The notes under the pieces were generated by a model. The model made no database searches and had not been told where the DNA came from. It saw nothing but the letters and a program-made list of their open reading frames with translations. 35,584 bases of DNA. Origin: Pelagibacterales bacterium SAG-MED05. Its GTDB lineage: Bacteria; Pseudomonadota; Alphaproteobacteria; Pelagibacterales; Pelagibacteraceae. Position 1 is the first letter of the stretch. Each line of letters starts with the position of its first letter. The stretch is taken from positions 1-35,584 of the forward strand of contig JACWDC010000010.1 of NCBI GenBank assembly GCA_014654415.1, written 5' to 3'. This document shows, piece after piece, positions 6,720 to 15,195 of the stretch. Position numbers and translations under genes: made by a program.

Positions 6720-8774
6720 ATGAATTTAATAAAAAAAGATATTATTTTTAGCGATGTGAGCAAATTAAAAGGTGTTGGGAAGCAGTTATCAAAATATTTG
6801 AAAAACAGAAAAATAGAGAAAGTAAAAGATATTTTGTTAAATCTTCCTTATTCAGAGACGGATAGATCAACAATAGTCGCTTTAAAAAAATTAGAAATAG
6901 GAAAAATTCAAACAATACGCGTCCTAGTTAAAAAATTAAACTTTCCTAGGATAAGAAATTTACCTAATAAAATTATCTGTGAAGATGAAACTGGAAAAAT
7001 TGAGATTATATACTTCAATAGTAGAGAGGGTTATTTAAGAAAAATTTTTCCTATAAATGAATGGATACTAATAAGTGGCAAAATTAGTTATTTTAATAAA
7101 AAATATCAAATTACAAATCCTGACTACGTGACAACTTTAGATAAAGAAAAATATGTAAAAAAAATTATTCCAAAATACACTTTAACAAAAGGAATAAATG
7201 AAAAGAAATATCGACTTATTTCAGAACAAGTTATTGAAAACCTGCCTGATATCAAAGAATGGTATGAAGATGATTTTCTTAAAAAAAATAATTTTCTAAA
7301 TTGGAAAGAAAATATCATAGCTCTACATAAAACCAAAGATGGTCAAAATAGTCTATCAAAGTCATATAAAAGACTCGCCTTTGATGAAATATATGCAAAT
7401 TTTTTAGTGTTGTCTGAAAATCGAAGGAAAATTAAAAAAAAGAAAGAAAATAAATCTTTTAAGTCAGTTATATCTAATATGATATTAAAAAGTCTGCCTT
7501 TCGAACTCACTAAAAGTCAAAAAAATGTTTTAAACGAAATTAACCTAGATTTAAAATCTGACACTAGAATGTTTAGAGTGGTTCAAGGTGATGTTGGTTC
7601 GGGAAAAACAATTGTCTCATTACTTTCAATTGCAAATGTTATAGAAAGTAAATATCAGTGTGCTTTAATGGCGCCAACAGAAATTTTAGCAAAACAACAT
7701 TTCGATCTGACTAAAAAAATTTTTTTTAATACAAAAATAAAGATAGAATTTTTAACAGGTAAAACAGATTTGAAAAAAAAAGGGGAAATAATAAAAGATC
7801 TCAAGAATGGTAACATTGATATTATTATTGGAACTCACTCACTATTTCAAAAGAAAATTGATTTTAAAAATTTAGGTTTAGCTATAATTGATGAACAACA
7901 TAAATTTGGTGTTAAACAAAGATCTGAACTAGCAAAAAAAGGAGGAAACTCATGTGATGTTCTTTTAATGTCTGCCACCCCAATCCCTAGAACTATGATG
8001 ATGTCGTTGTATGGGGATATGGATATTTCTAAAATACTGGAAAAACCATCTAAAAGAAAAAAGATAATAACTTTAAGTAAGCCAGAAAAAAAGATTGATG
8101 AGCTGTGGTCTTTTATAAACAAACATTTAAATTTAGATAATCAAGTATTTTGGGTTTGTCCTTTGATAAAAGAATCTTCTTTTTTAGATTATTCTTCAGC
8201 TAAAAAAAAATTTGATATAATTAATAAAAAATTTCCTAATAAAGTTGGGTTGATTCATGGAGCTCTTGATAAAGCTGAAAAAGAAAAAGTTCTGAAAAAA
8301 TTTTTAAAAAAGGAAATTTCTATTTTAGTTTCTACAACCGTTATAGAAGTTGGTATCGATTTTCCTAACGCTAATCTAATTATAATTGAGAATGCTAATA
8401 AATTTGGACTAGCACAATTACATCAGCTTAGAGGAAGAGTTGGTAGAGGTGAAAAACAAGGAATATGTATTTTATTATTTAAAGATGGATTAAGCAAAAA
8501 TGCAATAAAAAGAATTAAAACTTTAAAAAAATCTGATGATGGATTTTATATTGCAGAAGAAGATATGCGATTAAGAGGTTTTGGAGATATTATTGGCTAT
8601 CAACAAAGTGGTATTAAAAACTTTAAATTTGCGAACCCTGTTATTCACGAAGATCTATTCTTGCTTGCTGAAAGGTATATTAAAAAAAATAGTATTGATG
8701 TAAATGAAAGTAAATATACATTTTTATTAAAATTATTTGATAAAGCTGAAATAATTAACCAAAATATTGATTAA
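6720..8774 (+). CDS. recG: ATP-dependent DNA helicase RecG
   Basis: Branch-migration helicase that reverses stalled replication forks and processes Holliday junctions. The N-terminal wedge/OB-fold region (about 60-160) is followed by the SF2 core: motif I GDVGSGKT at 290-297, motif Ia MAPTEILAKQH, motif II DEQH at 391-394, motif III MSATPIPRT, and in the second RecA domain motif V VIEVGIDFPNA and motif VI QLRGRVGRG. The C-terminal DMRLRGFGDIIGYQQSG is typical of RecG rather than Mfd. At 684 aa it is close to the E. coli length of 693. It overlaps the convergent DUF502 gene by 4 bp. The ATG at 6720 shares a base with the stop of a two-codon ORF; no Shine-Dalgarno is visible. Confidence 0.97.
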   Translation: MNLIKKDIIFSDVSKLKGVGKQLSKYLKNRKIEKVKDILLNLPYSETDRSTIVALKKLEIGKIQTIRVLVKKLNFPRIRNLPNKIICEDETGKIEIIYFNSREGYLRKIFPINEWILISGKISYFNKKYQITNPDYVTTLDKEKYVKKIIPKYTLTKGINEKKYRLISEQVIENLPDIKEWYEDDFLKKNNFLNWKENIIALHKTKDGQNSLSKSYKRLAFDEIYANFLVLSENRRKIKKKKENKSFKSVISNMILKSLPFELTKSQKNVLNEINLDLKSDTRMFRVVQGDVGSGKTIVSLLSIANVIESKYQCALMAPTEILAKQHFDLTKKIFFNTKIKIEFLTGKTDLKKKGEIIKDLKNGNIDIIIGTHSLFQKKIDFKNLGLAIIDEQHKFGVKQRSELAKKGGNSCDVLLMSATPIPRTMMMSLYGDMDISKILEKPSKRKKIITLSKPEKKIDELWSFINKHLNLDNQVFWVCPLIKESSFLDYSSAKKKFDIINKKFPNKVGLIHGALDKAEKEKVLKKFLKKEISILVSTTVIEVGIDFPNANLIIIENANKFGLAQLHQLRGRVGRGEKQGICILLFKDGLSKNAIKRIKTLKKSDDGFYIAEEDMRLRGFGDIIGYQQSGIKNFKFANPVIHEDLFLLAERYIKKNSIDVNESKYTFLLKLFDKAEIINQNID

Positions 8775-9385
8775 TTTAAATTTGAAGTCCCTGCAGAAAC
8801 AATAAATTTTGAAGCTTGCTCAAATGAGACATCTAAGTAAATTAACTCTTTTTTTGGAACCATCAGTAAAAAACCACTAGTAGGATTAGGCGTAGTTGGA
8901 AGAAAAACGTTTATTAATTCTTCATTAACTTTAGAAGATATAATTCCTTCATTTTCTTTTGTTGCAAATCCTACTGCCCATATACCTTTTCTAGGATATT
9001 CTATAAGGACTACACTGCTTTTATTTTTTTGATTATTTGTAAAACTTTCAGTCATTTGACCGATTGCAGAATATATTGTTCTTAATATGGGAATTTTTTT
9101 TAAAATATTATTAAATAATTCAAAAAATTTTTTTCCTAAAAAAGATAATGATATCCATCCAATTAAAGTAATTAAAATTAAGGCTATAAGTATTTCTAAA
9201 CCAGGTATATCAAAAGGCAAATAATTATTTGGATTAATCTCTTTTGGAATTAAATTTGTAGATAATTTAATAATAAACAAAGTTAAATATAAAGTTATTC
9301 CTATGGGTATTAATACAACAACTCCAGCAATAAAATTATTTCTAAGCCTAGTAAAAATAGATTTTTTAATAGTGTTTTTAGCCAT
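8771..9385 (-). CDS. DUF502 family inner-membrane protein
   Basis: Integral membrane protein of unknown biochemical role. Two hydrophobic segments, about 19-40 and 62-83, are followed by a soluble domain carrying the family signature FLPTTPNPTSGFLLMVP (161-177) and ending SAGTSNLN. Members have been linked to membrane localisation and membrane homeostasis, but no activity can be read from the sequence. Next to recG it matches a frequent alphaproteobacterial neighbourhood (recG/DUF502). Its 3' end overlaps recG by 4 bp tail to tail, and its start lies in a TAATG junction with a possible 27-codon ORF upstream. Confidence 0.85.
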   Translation of the reverse strand: MAKNTIKKSIFTRLRNNFIAGVVVLIPIGITLYLTLFIIKLSTNLIPKEINPNNYLPFDIPGLEILIALILITLIGWISLSFLGKKFFELFNNILKKIPILRTIYSAIGQMTESFTNNQKNKSSVVLIEYPRKGIWAVGFATKENEGIISSKVNEELINVFLPTTPNPTSGFLLMVPKKELIYLDVSFEQASKFIVSAGTSNLN

Positions 9386-9468
9386 TATCTTATTAAGTAT
9401 GTTGAAAAAACAATAAATAATATCACTAAGATAAAAATTGCAATTAATAATTTATTATTTAAAATCAT
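9385..9468 (-). CDS. Possible 27 aa single-pass membrane peptide
   Basis: In the 94 bp between the DUF502 gene and the M48 protease, ATG at 9468 opens a 27-codon frame, MILNNKLLIAIFILVILFIV followed by FSTYLIR. It is one transmembrane helix with a lysine near the N-terminus and an arginine at the C-terminus. Its TAA overlaps the DUF502 ATG by one base, the coupling style used between real genes in this window. Against it: short hydrophobic frames arise by chance in AT-rich DNA, no Shine-Dalgarno is visible, and the gap must also hold promoters. I cannot name a family. Confidence 0.3.
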   Translation of the reverse strand: MILNNKLLIAIFILVILFIVFSTYLIR

Positions 9469-9479
9469 GAATCTCAATT

Positions 9480-10313
9480 ATGTATAACATAAATAGAAGA
9501 AAATTTCTTGGCTTATTTGGATGTAGCTGCTGCTCATTAATACTTCCGTCTTGCTCAACGGTACCTATTACAGAAAGAAGACAACTCTCTATAATTCCTG
9601 AATCTAAGATTAATAAACAGGCCGCAGCTGCATATGAGCAGTTTAGAAATAAAGCAAAAATTATTAATAAAGGATCTCAATTAAAGGAAGTAATAGAGAT
9701 AGGTAAAAGAATTGAAGTTGCTGTTAGTGCTTTTTTTAAAAATAAAAATGAAAAAGATCCAACAAAAAATTTTGAGTGGGATTATATTTTAGTTGAAAAT
9801 GATAAAGTAGTTAATGCTTGGTGTATGCCTGGTGGTAAAATTGCTGTATATACTGGCTTATTAAAAGTAACAAAAAATACTAATGCTTTGTCAATAGTTA
9901 TGGGTCATGAGATCGCTCATGCTGTTGCAAAACACTCCTTAGAAAGAGCAAGTCAAGCTATGACTATAAATTTAGGAACTACTGTAGCAGATATTTTTTT
10001 GGGTGGAGCAATTAATAGAACACGTAATACAATTGGTCAAAACACTGGTATGGATATATTTCGTATAGGAATATTTAATCCTTTTGGAAGAAAACAAGAA
10101 ACTGAAGCTGATTATTTAGGATTAATATTTTCTTCATTGGCAGGTTATGATATTAGAGAGTCAGTAAAACTTTGGCAAAGAATGGCTGAGAAAAATAAAG
10201 GAAAAGAACCGCCAGTTTTTTTAAGCACACACCCATCAAGCAAAAAAAGGATTGAAAACTTAAAAAACTGGATAAATGAGATAATCATTAAATACCCTCC
10301 AATAAAAGTTTAG
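9480..10313 (+). CDS. M48 family zinc metalloprotease, Tat-type lipoprotein
   Basis: Peptidase of the YggG/LoiP kind, expected to degrade misfolded envelope proteins. The zinc site is HEIAH (143-147), with the third ligand Glu209 in ETEAD. The N-terminus reads MYNINRRKFLGLFGCSCC, a twin-arginine signal (Arg6-Arg7, FL at +2) rather than a lysine-led Sec signal. It is followed by a cysteine-rich hydrophobic stretch and LPSC (Cys25), a near-lipobox with Pro at -2. Thus it is probably exported folded by TatABC, encoded further along in this window, and lipidated. Family length (277 aa) is normal. It faces tRNA-Lys with 9 bp between the ends. Whether lipidation happens at Cys25 or another cysteine is uncertain. 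Confidence 0.88.
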   Translation: MYNINRRKFLGLFGCSCCSLILPSCSTVPITERRQLSIIPESKINKQAAAAYEQFRNKAKIINKGSQLKEVIEIGKRIEVAVSAFFKNKNEKDPTKNFEWDYILVENDKVVNAWCMPGGKIAVYTGLLKVTKNTNALSIVMGHEIAHAVAKHSLERASQAMTINLGTTVADIFLGGAINRTRNTIGQNTGMDIFRIGIFNPFGRKQETEADYLGLIFSSLAGYDIRESVKLWQRMAEKNKGKEPPVFLSTHPSSKKRIENLKNWINEIIIKYPPIKV

Positions 10314-10322
10314 GTAAATTAT

Positions 10323-10398
10323 TGGTGAGCCCTGATGGACTCGAACCATCGACACCCTCCTTAAAAGGGAGGTGCTCTACCAACTGAGCTAAGGGCCC
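10323..10398 (-). tRNA. tRNA-Lys (anticodon TTT)
   Basis: Read on the minus strand, the acceptor stem GGGCCCT pairs with AGGGCTC (one G-T pair), followed by A73 and an encoded CCA (10323-10325). The anticodon stem CCTCC/GGAGG holds the loop CTTTTAA, anticodon TTT. D loop AGCTCAGTTGGTAGAGC and T arm GATGGTTCGAGTCCATC are canonical. It lies 49 bp downstream of tgt on the same strand; the gap holds TTGAAA and TATAAA 15 bp apart, so either co-transcription or its own weak promoter is possible. Confidence 0.97.
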
Positions 10399-10447
10399 TT
10401 AAAGAAATTATCTTTTATAGATATATATCAAAAATTTCAAATAATTA

Positions 10448-11563
10448 TTAATTAAAATAATTGATATATTTTTCGTAAAAAGTAGTAAAAGTGCCATTCT
10501 TTATATTTTTTCTAATTTCACTCATAAATTCTTGATAAAAATTGATATTATGTAGTGAAATCAGCATTGAAGCCATCATCTCATTAGATTTGATTAAATG
10601 ATTCAAATAGCTCTTAGAGTATTGATTTAATCCCCTTATTTTACAACTTGAGTCTAGCGGAGATGTATCTTTTCTATATTTAGAATTTTTAATATTTAAT
10701 TTTCCTTCCCATGTAAAAGCTAATCCAGTTCTACCAGATCTGGTTGGTAAAACACAGTCGAACATATCAATGCCATAATAAACAGCTCCTAAAATATCTG
10801 ACGGTGTTCCTACACCCATTAAATATCTCGGTTTATTTTTTGGCAATAAGTGAGCTGTTTCGTTTAAAATTTTAAACATTTCTGATTGCTTTTCTCCTAC
10901 AGCAAGACCGCCCATTGCATAGCCATTGAACCCTATTTCGATTAATTTACTAATGCTTTCTTCACGTAAATCTTTGTGAAGACCACCTTGAGCAATTCCA
11001 AATAAAGCTTTTGATTTGTCTTGACCAAATTCAATTTTACAACGTTCTGCCCAATGAGTAGATACATCTATTGATTTTGATAAAATTTTTTTATCATTAG
11101 TCAATTTTGGACATTCGTCCAAAGCCATAATTATATCTGAATTTATAATTTTTTGAACTTGAATACTTTTTTCTGGACTTAAAATAATTTTTTTACCGTC
11201 AATATGAGATTTAAAAATTGCTCCTAAACTTTTATCTATCTTATTTAAATTTGACAATGACATAATTTGATAGCCACCTGAGTCTGTAAGAATTGGTTTA
11301 TTCCAATTCATAAATCTGTGTAGACCGTTAAATTTATCTAATATTTCTATTCCAGGCCGCAATAACAAATGATAAGTATTTCCTAAAATAATTTGAGTAC
11401 CAGTCTCTAAAATATCATCTGTATAAACACCTTTTACAGTTCCTTGTGTTCCAACAGGCATAAACACAGGTGTATCAATTTTTCCTTTTGGCGTAGATAT
11501 TCTTCCTAATCTAGCATTATCATCTTGAGCTATTAACTCAAAAGAGAATTCATCTTTTTTCAT
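10448..11563 (-). CDS. tgt: tRNA-guanine transglycosylase with an incomplete zinc site
   Basis: Exchanges guanine 34 in GUN-anticodon tRNAs for preQ1 on the way to queuosine. Substrate and catalytic motifs are intact: DSGGYQ (Asp94), the GGLAVGE loop (218-224), and FDCVLPTRSGRTG with the nucleophile-position Asp269. The C-terminal zinc site is not. Aligned to the usual CxCxxC...H, only Cys307 and His338 remain; Ile309 and Leu312 replace the other cysteines (CKIRGL). Flanking NQYSKSYLNHL and SLHNINFY are conserved, so it is not a frameshift. The gene is complete (371 aa) and ends a run after ssb-gyrA-coaD-cyclophilin, 5 bp from the latter. Activity in this form is an inference. Confidence 0.93.
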   Translation of the reverse strand: MKKDEFSFELIAQDDNARLGRISTPKGKIDTPVFMPVGTQGTVKGVYTDDILETGTQIILGNTYHLLLRPGIEILDKFNGLHRFMNWNKPILTDSGGYQIMSLSNLNKIDKSLGAIFKSHIDGKKIILSPEKSIQVQKIINSDIIMALDECPKLTNDKKILSKSIDVSTHWAERCKIEFGQDKSKALFGIAQGGLHKDLREESISKLIEIGFNGYAMGGLAVGEKQSEMFKILNETAHLLPKNKPRYLMGVGTPSDILGAVYYGIDMFDCVLPTRSGRTGLAFTWEGKLNIKNSKYRKDTSPLDSSCKIRGLNQYSKSYLNHLIKSNEMMASMLISLHNINFYQEFMSEIRKNIKNGTFTTFYEKYINYFN

Positions 11564-11568
11564 TTAAC

Positions 11569-12126
11569 TTATTTTGATCTAAGAGAAATAATTTTGTCAG
11601 GATCTCGAACAGAGCCGCTATTAGGATCGCCTTTTTTTATCATATCAACAAATTCCATCCCTTTAGTTACTTTTCCAAAGGCAGAGTATTGTCTATCTAA
11701 ATGAGGAGCAGAATCAAAACATATAAAAAATTGACTATTAGCACTATTAGGATCTGTAGATCTTGCAGCAGATAAAGTTCCCCTTGTATGAGCAACATCA
11801 GAAAATTCTGCTTTTAAATCTGGTAATTCTGAACCGCCTGTTCCTGCTAAATCTAGATTAAAATCAGGGCCACTGGTATTTCCAAATTTTACATCTCCTG
11901 TTTGAGCCATAAATCCTTCGATAACACGATGAAAAACTACATTATCATATCTACCTTCATCAGAAAACTTTTTGAATCTTTCTGCATGATTTGGAGCTTT
12001 TTCAGGATAAAGCGTTATTTCTACGTCACCATGTTTTAATTTTAAAATCATTATATTTTCTTTAGCAATTAGATGTATATCTAATAAACTAAAAAACAGT
12101 ATAAATAAATAGATAAATTTGTTCAT
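11569..12126 (-). CDS. Peptidyl-prolyl cis-trans isomerase, cyclophilin type, probably exported
   Basis: Catalyses proline isomerisation during folding. The core runs from about residue 26 (MILKLKHGDVEI) and includes VVFHRVIEGFMAQTGD with catalytic Arg67, then SQFFICF and the closing YSAFGKV. The first 21 residues (Lys3, hydrophobic 5-20) look like a Sec signal peptide, which would place it in the periplasm like PpiA. An internal Met26 could give a cytoplasmic product; I prefer the upstream ATG because its overlap with the coaD stop (TAATG) matches the coupling used by neighbours. A prokaryotic-type insertion (GTGGSELPDLKAEF) is present. Overall 185 aa. Confidence 0.92.
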   Translation of the reverse strand: MNKFIYLFILFFSLLDIHLIAKENIMILKLKHGDVEITLYPEKAPNHAERFKKFSDEGRYDNVVFHRVIEGFMAQTGDVKFGNTSGPDFNLDLAGTGGSELPDLKAEFSDVAHTRGTLSAARSTDPNSANSQFFICFDSAPHLDRQYSAFGKVTKGMEFVDMIKKGDPNSGSVRDPDKIISLRSK

Positions 12127-12614
12127 TAAAATTTATTTTTAAGCATTTTTACTGTTGACTTAGTAACGAACTTATTAATATTTCCATCTAATTTAGTAAT
12201 TTCTTTTACAAATTTTGATGAAATTATTTGATTTTCAATATCAGACATTAAGAACATTGTTTCAATACTAGAATCAAGTTTCTTGTTCATGCCTGCTAAT
12301 TGAAATTCATATTCAAAATCTGAAACAGCTCTTAAACCTCTTATTATAGTTGTAGCTTTATATTGTTTACATAAATCAATTGTTAAAGTATCAAATGACA
12401 CAACTAGAATCTTTTTTTTATTTAATCTTAAATCTCTAAATAAAGAATTTTTAATTATTGATAGTCTTTCCTGTATAGAAAAATAATAATTTTTATTAAC
12501 ATTATCAGTTGATGCAATAATTACTCTATCAAAAATTTTTAATGACTTTTTAATTACATCAATATGTCCAAAAGTAATTGGATCAAAGGTTCCTGGATAA
12601 ATTGCCGTCTTCAT
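12126..12614 (-). CDS. coaD: Phosphopantetheine adenylyltransferase
   Basis: Makes dephospho-CoA from 4'-phosphopantetheine and ATP, the penultimate step of CoA synthesis. It begins YPGTFDPITFGHIDVI, containing the nucleotidyl-transferase T/HxGH motif (TFGH, 14-17), and continues with IIRGLRAVSDFEYEFQLAG and ISSKFVKEI, both diagnostic of CoaD. The length of 162 aa is standard. It starts 2 bp after gyrA and its stop overlaps the cyclophilin start by one base. GyrA-coaD-cyclophilin-tgt is an order seen in other alphaproteobacteria. Confidence 0.97.
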   Translation of the reverse strand: MKTAIYPGTFDPITFGHIDVIKKSLKIFDRVIIASTDNVNKNYYFSIQERLSIIKNSLFRDLRLNKKKILVVSFDTLTIDLCKQYKATTIIRGLRAVSDFEYEFQLAGMNKKLDSSIETMFLMSDIENQIISSKFVKEITKLDGNINKFVTKSTVKMLKNKF

Positions 12615-12616
12615 AA

Positions 12617-15190
12617 TTATTGAATATTATCCTCTATTTTGATAACTGAGACAACTTTTTCATTTCCAGATAATTTTTTTATTCTAACACCTTGGGTATT
12701 TCTGCCAGCAATTCTTATTTCTTTAACTGCACATCTCATAATGCTTCCTTTACCAGTAGATAATAAAATTTCATCAGAATCACCTACAACTAAAGATGCT
12801 GCTATATTTCCATTTCTAGGAGAATTAATTATGCCAATTATACCTTTTCCCCCTCTATTTGTGACTCTATAATCTGAACAAGAAGATCTTTTTCCATAAC
12901 CGTTCTCTGATACAGATAAAATATATCTATCGATAGCATTTTTTATTTTCTTATCCTTATTAATTGTTTTAGTGCTGATGTTAGTATTATCTAAAATCGA
13001 AAGAGAGATTACTTTATCTTTATCATTTAATTTAATACCTTTTATTCCTTTGGAAGATCTCCCTTTAAATAATCTCAATTTTTTTGATTTAAATCTTATA
13101 CATTTCCCAAATTGAGTGCTTAATAATATATCTTGATCCTCCTTACATATTTTAACACCAATTATTCTATCATCTTGGTCTAATTTCATGGCGATTTTTC
13201 CATTATTATTTATATTAACAAAATCTTCCAAAGTATTTTTTCTTACATTTCCTTTCGACGTAGCAAAAATAACCATTAGGTTTTTCCACTCAGCCTCGTC
13301 TTCAGGTAAAGGCATAATAGAACTGATTGAATGATGACTTTTTAGAGGTAATAGATTAAATATAGATTTTCCTTTAGAAGCGGCAGTGCCCTCTGGTATT
13401 TTGTGAGCTTTAATCTTGTAGGCTAATCCTTGCGTAGAAAAAAATAAAACCGGGGTATGAGTGTTAGCAGTAAATATTTGAACTACAAAATCTTCTTCTC
13501 TTGTAGATATACCAGTCTTTCCCTTCCCCCCTCTTTTTTGAGCTTTAAGAGAGCTTAATGGACTTCTCTTTATATAACCTTGATTTGTAATACTAATAAC
13601 CACTGACTCTTTTTGAATTGTTTCCTCTATATTATAATTTAAAACTGCATCAATAATTTTAGTTCGTCTTGCACAACTAAATTTTTCTTTAATATTCTCT
13701 AACTCATTCACTATCAACTTATTGAGTTCCTTTTTAGAATTTATTATTTTGTTATATTCAATAATTAAATCTGATAATTTATTTATCTCACTTTCTATCT
13801 CCCCTATTCCATATGCTGTTAGTTTCTGAAGTCTTAGTTCAAGAATAGCATTAACTTGTTCTTTGGATAATTGGTAACTTGAAATATTTTTTTTCTTTTC
13901 GATTAAAGAAATTAATTTAATACTTTTTCGAATTTTCCATTTCTTAAATAGGAGACTTTTTTTAGCTGTTTCAGTATCTTTAGAATTTTTTATTATCTTA
14001 ATTGTCTCATCTATATTTTCTACTGCAGTAGCCAAACCAATTAAAATATGAGCTTTCTCTTCAGCTTTTTTTAAATCAAATTTAATTCTTTTGAGAACTG
14101 TATCTTCTCTAAATTTTAAAAATTCAGAAATAAATTCTTTTAGATTAAGAATTTTTGGCTTCTTGTTTACAATAGCGAGTGTATTAAATCCAAAAGAACT
14201 TTCAATATTTGTTAATTTATATAATTGTCTTCTGACCGTTTCTGGTTCAACTGCTTTTCTAAGTTCTATAACTACTCTTATACCTTCTCTGTTAGACTCA
14301 TCTCTTATATCTCTTATTCCTTCTATCTTTTTATCTCTAGCTAATTGTGCAATTTTTTCAATCAAAGTAGATTTATTAACCTGGTATGGAATAGATTTAA
14401 TGATCAAGCATTCTCTACCACCTTTTTTTTCCTCTAAGTCTATTTCTCCTCTAATTTTGAAAGATCCTCTTCCTTTATTGTATCCTTGTTTTAAAATATC
14501 TTTTCCTATAATTATCCCTCCAGTCGGAAAATCCGGACCTGGAACATGTTTCATCAGTTGAGCAATAGTGATGTCTTTATTCTGAATATAAGCAATGGTT
14601 CCATTTATAATCTCTCCTAAGTTATGAGGAGGAATGCTTGTCGCCATTCCTACTGCTATACCGCCAGCGCCATTAACTAATATATTAGGATATTGAGATG
14701 GAAGTACTTCAGGTTCTTTTTCCGTTTCATCGTAATTATTTCTAAAAATTACAGTATTTTTTTCCAAATCTTCAGTTAAATATTGAGCAATTTTTGCAAG
14801 TTTTGTTTCTGTATATCTCATAGCAGCTGGTGGATCGCCATCTATTGAACCAAAATTCCCTTGACCTGAGATTAAAGGAAGACTCATAGAAAAATCTTGA
14901 ACTAATCTAACTAAAGCATCATAAACTGATTGATCTCCATGTGGATGATACTTACCAATTACATCTCCAACTATTCTTGCAGATTTTCTAAATGGTTTTG
15001 ACCAATCGTAACCACCTTTATGCATTGCATATATAATTCTTCTGTGAACAGGTTTTAAACCATCTCTAACGTCTGGAAGTGCTCTGCTTATTATTACGCT
15101 CATAGCATAAGATAAGTAAGACGAACTCATTTCATCTTGTACAAAAATAGGTTTAAAAGATTTATTCTTCTCTATGATATGTTTTTCCAT
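12617..15190 (-). CDS. gyrA: DNA gyrase subunit A
   Basis: Breakage-reunion subunit of gyrase, which introduces negative supercoils. The catalytic Tyr126 lies in AAMRYTE. The DNA-gate region reads GKYHPHGDQSVYDALVR, where Gln87 stands at the position of E. coli Ser83. A GyrA-box-like KRGGKGK near residue 552 in the C-terminal beta-pinwheel distinguishes it from ParC, and further GGKGIIGI and RNTQGVR blade repeats follow. Length is 857 aa against 875 in E. coli. It lies 5 bp after ssb and 2 bp before coaD. No Shine-Dalgarno is seen upstream of ATG. The acidic C-terminal tail of E. coli GyrA is reduced to a short NIQ end. Confidence 0.97.
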   Translation of the reverse strand: MEKHIIEKNKSFKPIFVQDEMSSSYLSYAMSVIISRALPDVRDGLKPVHRRIIYAMHKGGYDWSKPFRKSARIVGDVIGKYHPHGDQSVYDALVRLVQDFSMSLPLISGQGNFGSIDGDPPAAMRYTETKLAKIAQYLTEDLEKNTVIFRNNYDETEKEPEVLPSQYPNILVNGAGGIAVGMATSIPPHNLGEIINGTIAYIQNKDITIAQLMKHVPGPDFPTGGIIIGKDILKQGYNKGRGSFKIRGEIDLEEKKGGRECLIIKSIPYQVNKSTLIEKIAQLARDKKIEGIRDIRDESNREGIRVVIELRKAVEPETVRRQLYKLTNIESSFGFNTLAIVNKKPKILNLKEFISEFLKFREDTVLKRIKFDLKKAEEKAHILIGLATAVENIDETIKIIKNSKDTETAKKSLLFKKWKIRKSIKLISLIEKKKNISSYQLSKEQVNAILELRLQKLTAYGIGEIESEINKLSDLIIEYNKIINSKKELNKLIVNELENIKEKFSCARRTKIIDAVLNYNIEETIQKESVVISITNQGYIKRSPLSSLKAQKRGGKGKTGISTREEDFVVQIFTANTHTPVLFFSTQGLAYKIKAHKIPEGTAASKGKSIFNLLPLKSHHSISSIMPLPEDEAEWKNLMVIFATSKGNVRKNTLEDFVNINNNGKIAMKLDQDDRIIGVKICKEDQDILLSTQFGKCIRFKSKKLRLFKGRSSKGIKGIKLNDKDKVISLSILDNTNISTKTINKDKKIKNAIDRYILSVSENGYGKRSSCSDYRVTNRGGKGIIGIINSPRNGNIAASLVVGDSDEILLSTGKGSIMRCAVKEIRIAGRNTQGVRIKKLSGNEKVVSVIKIEDNIQ

Positions 15191-15195
15191 TAAAT

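Noticed and set aside
10323-11563. Functional pairing of tgt with tRNA-Lys
   Set aside because: Tgt acts on GUN anticodons (Asp, Asn, His, Tyr); a TTT anticodon is not a substrate, so adjacency looks incidental.
14091-14561. 156-codon frame on the plus strand inside gyrA
   Set aside because: It is antisense to well-conserved gyrA sequence, has serine/leucine/proline-rich mirror composition and shows no start signal or family likeness.
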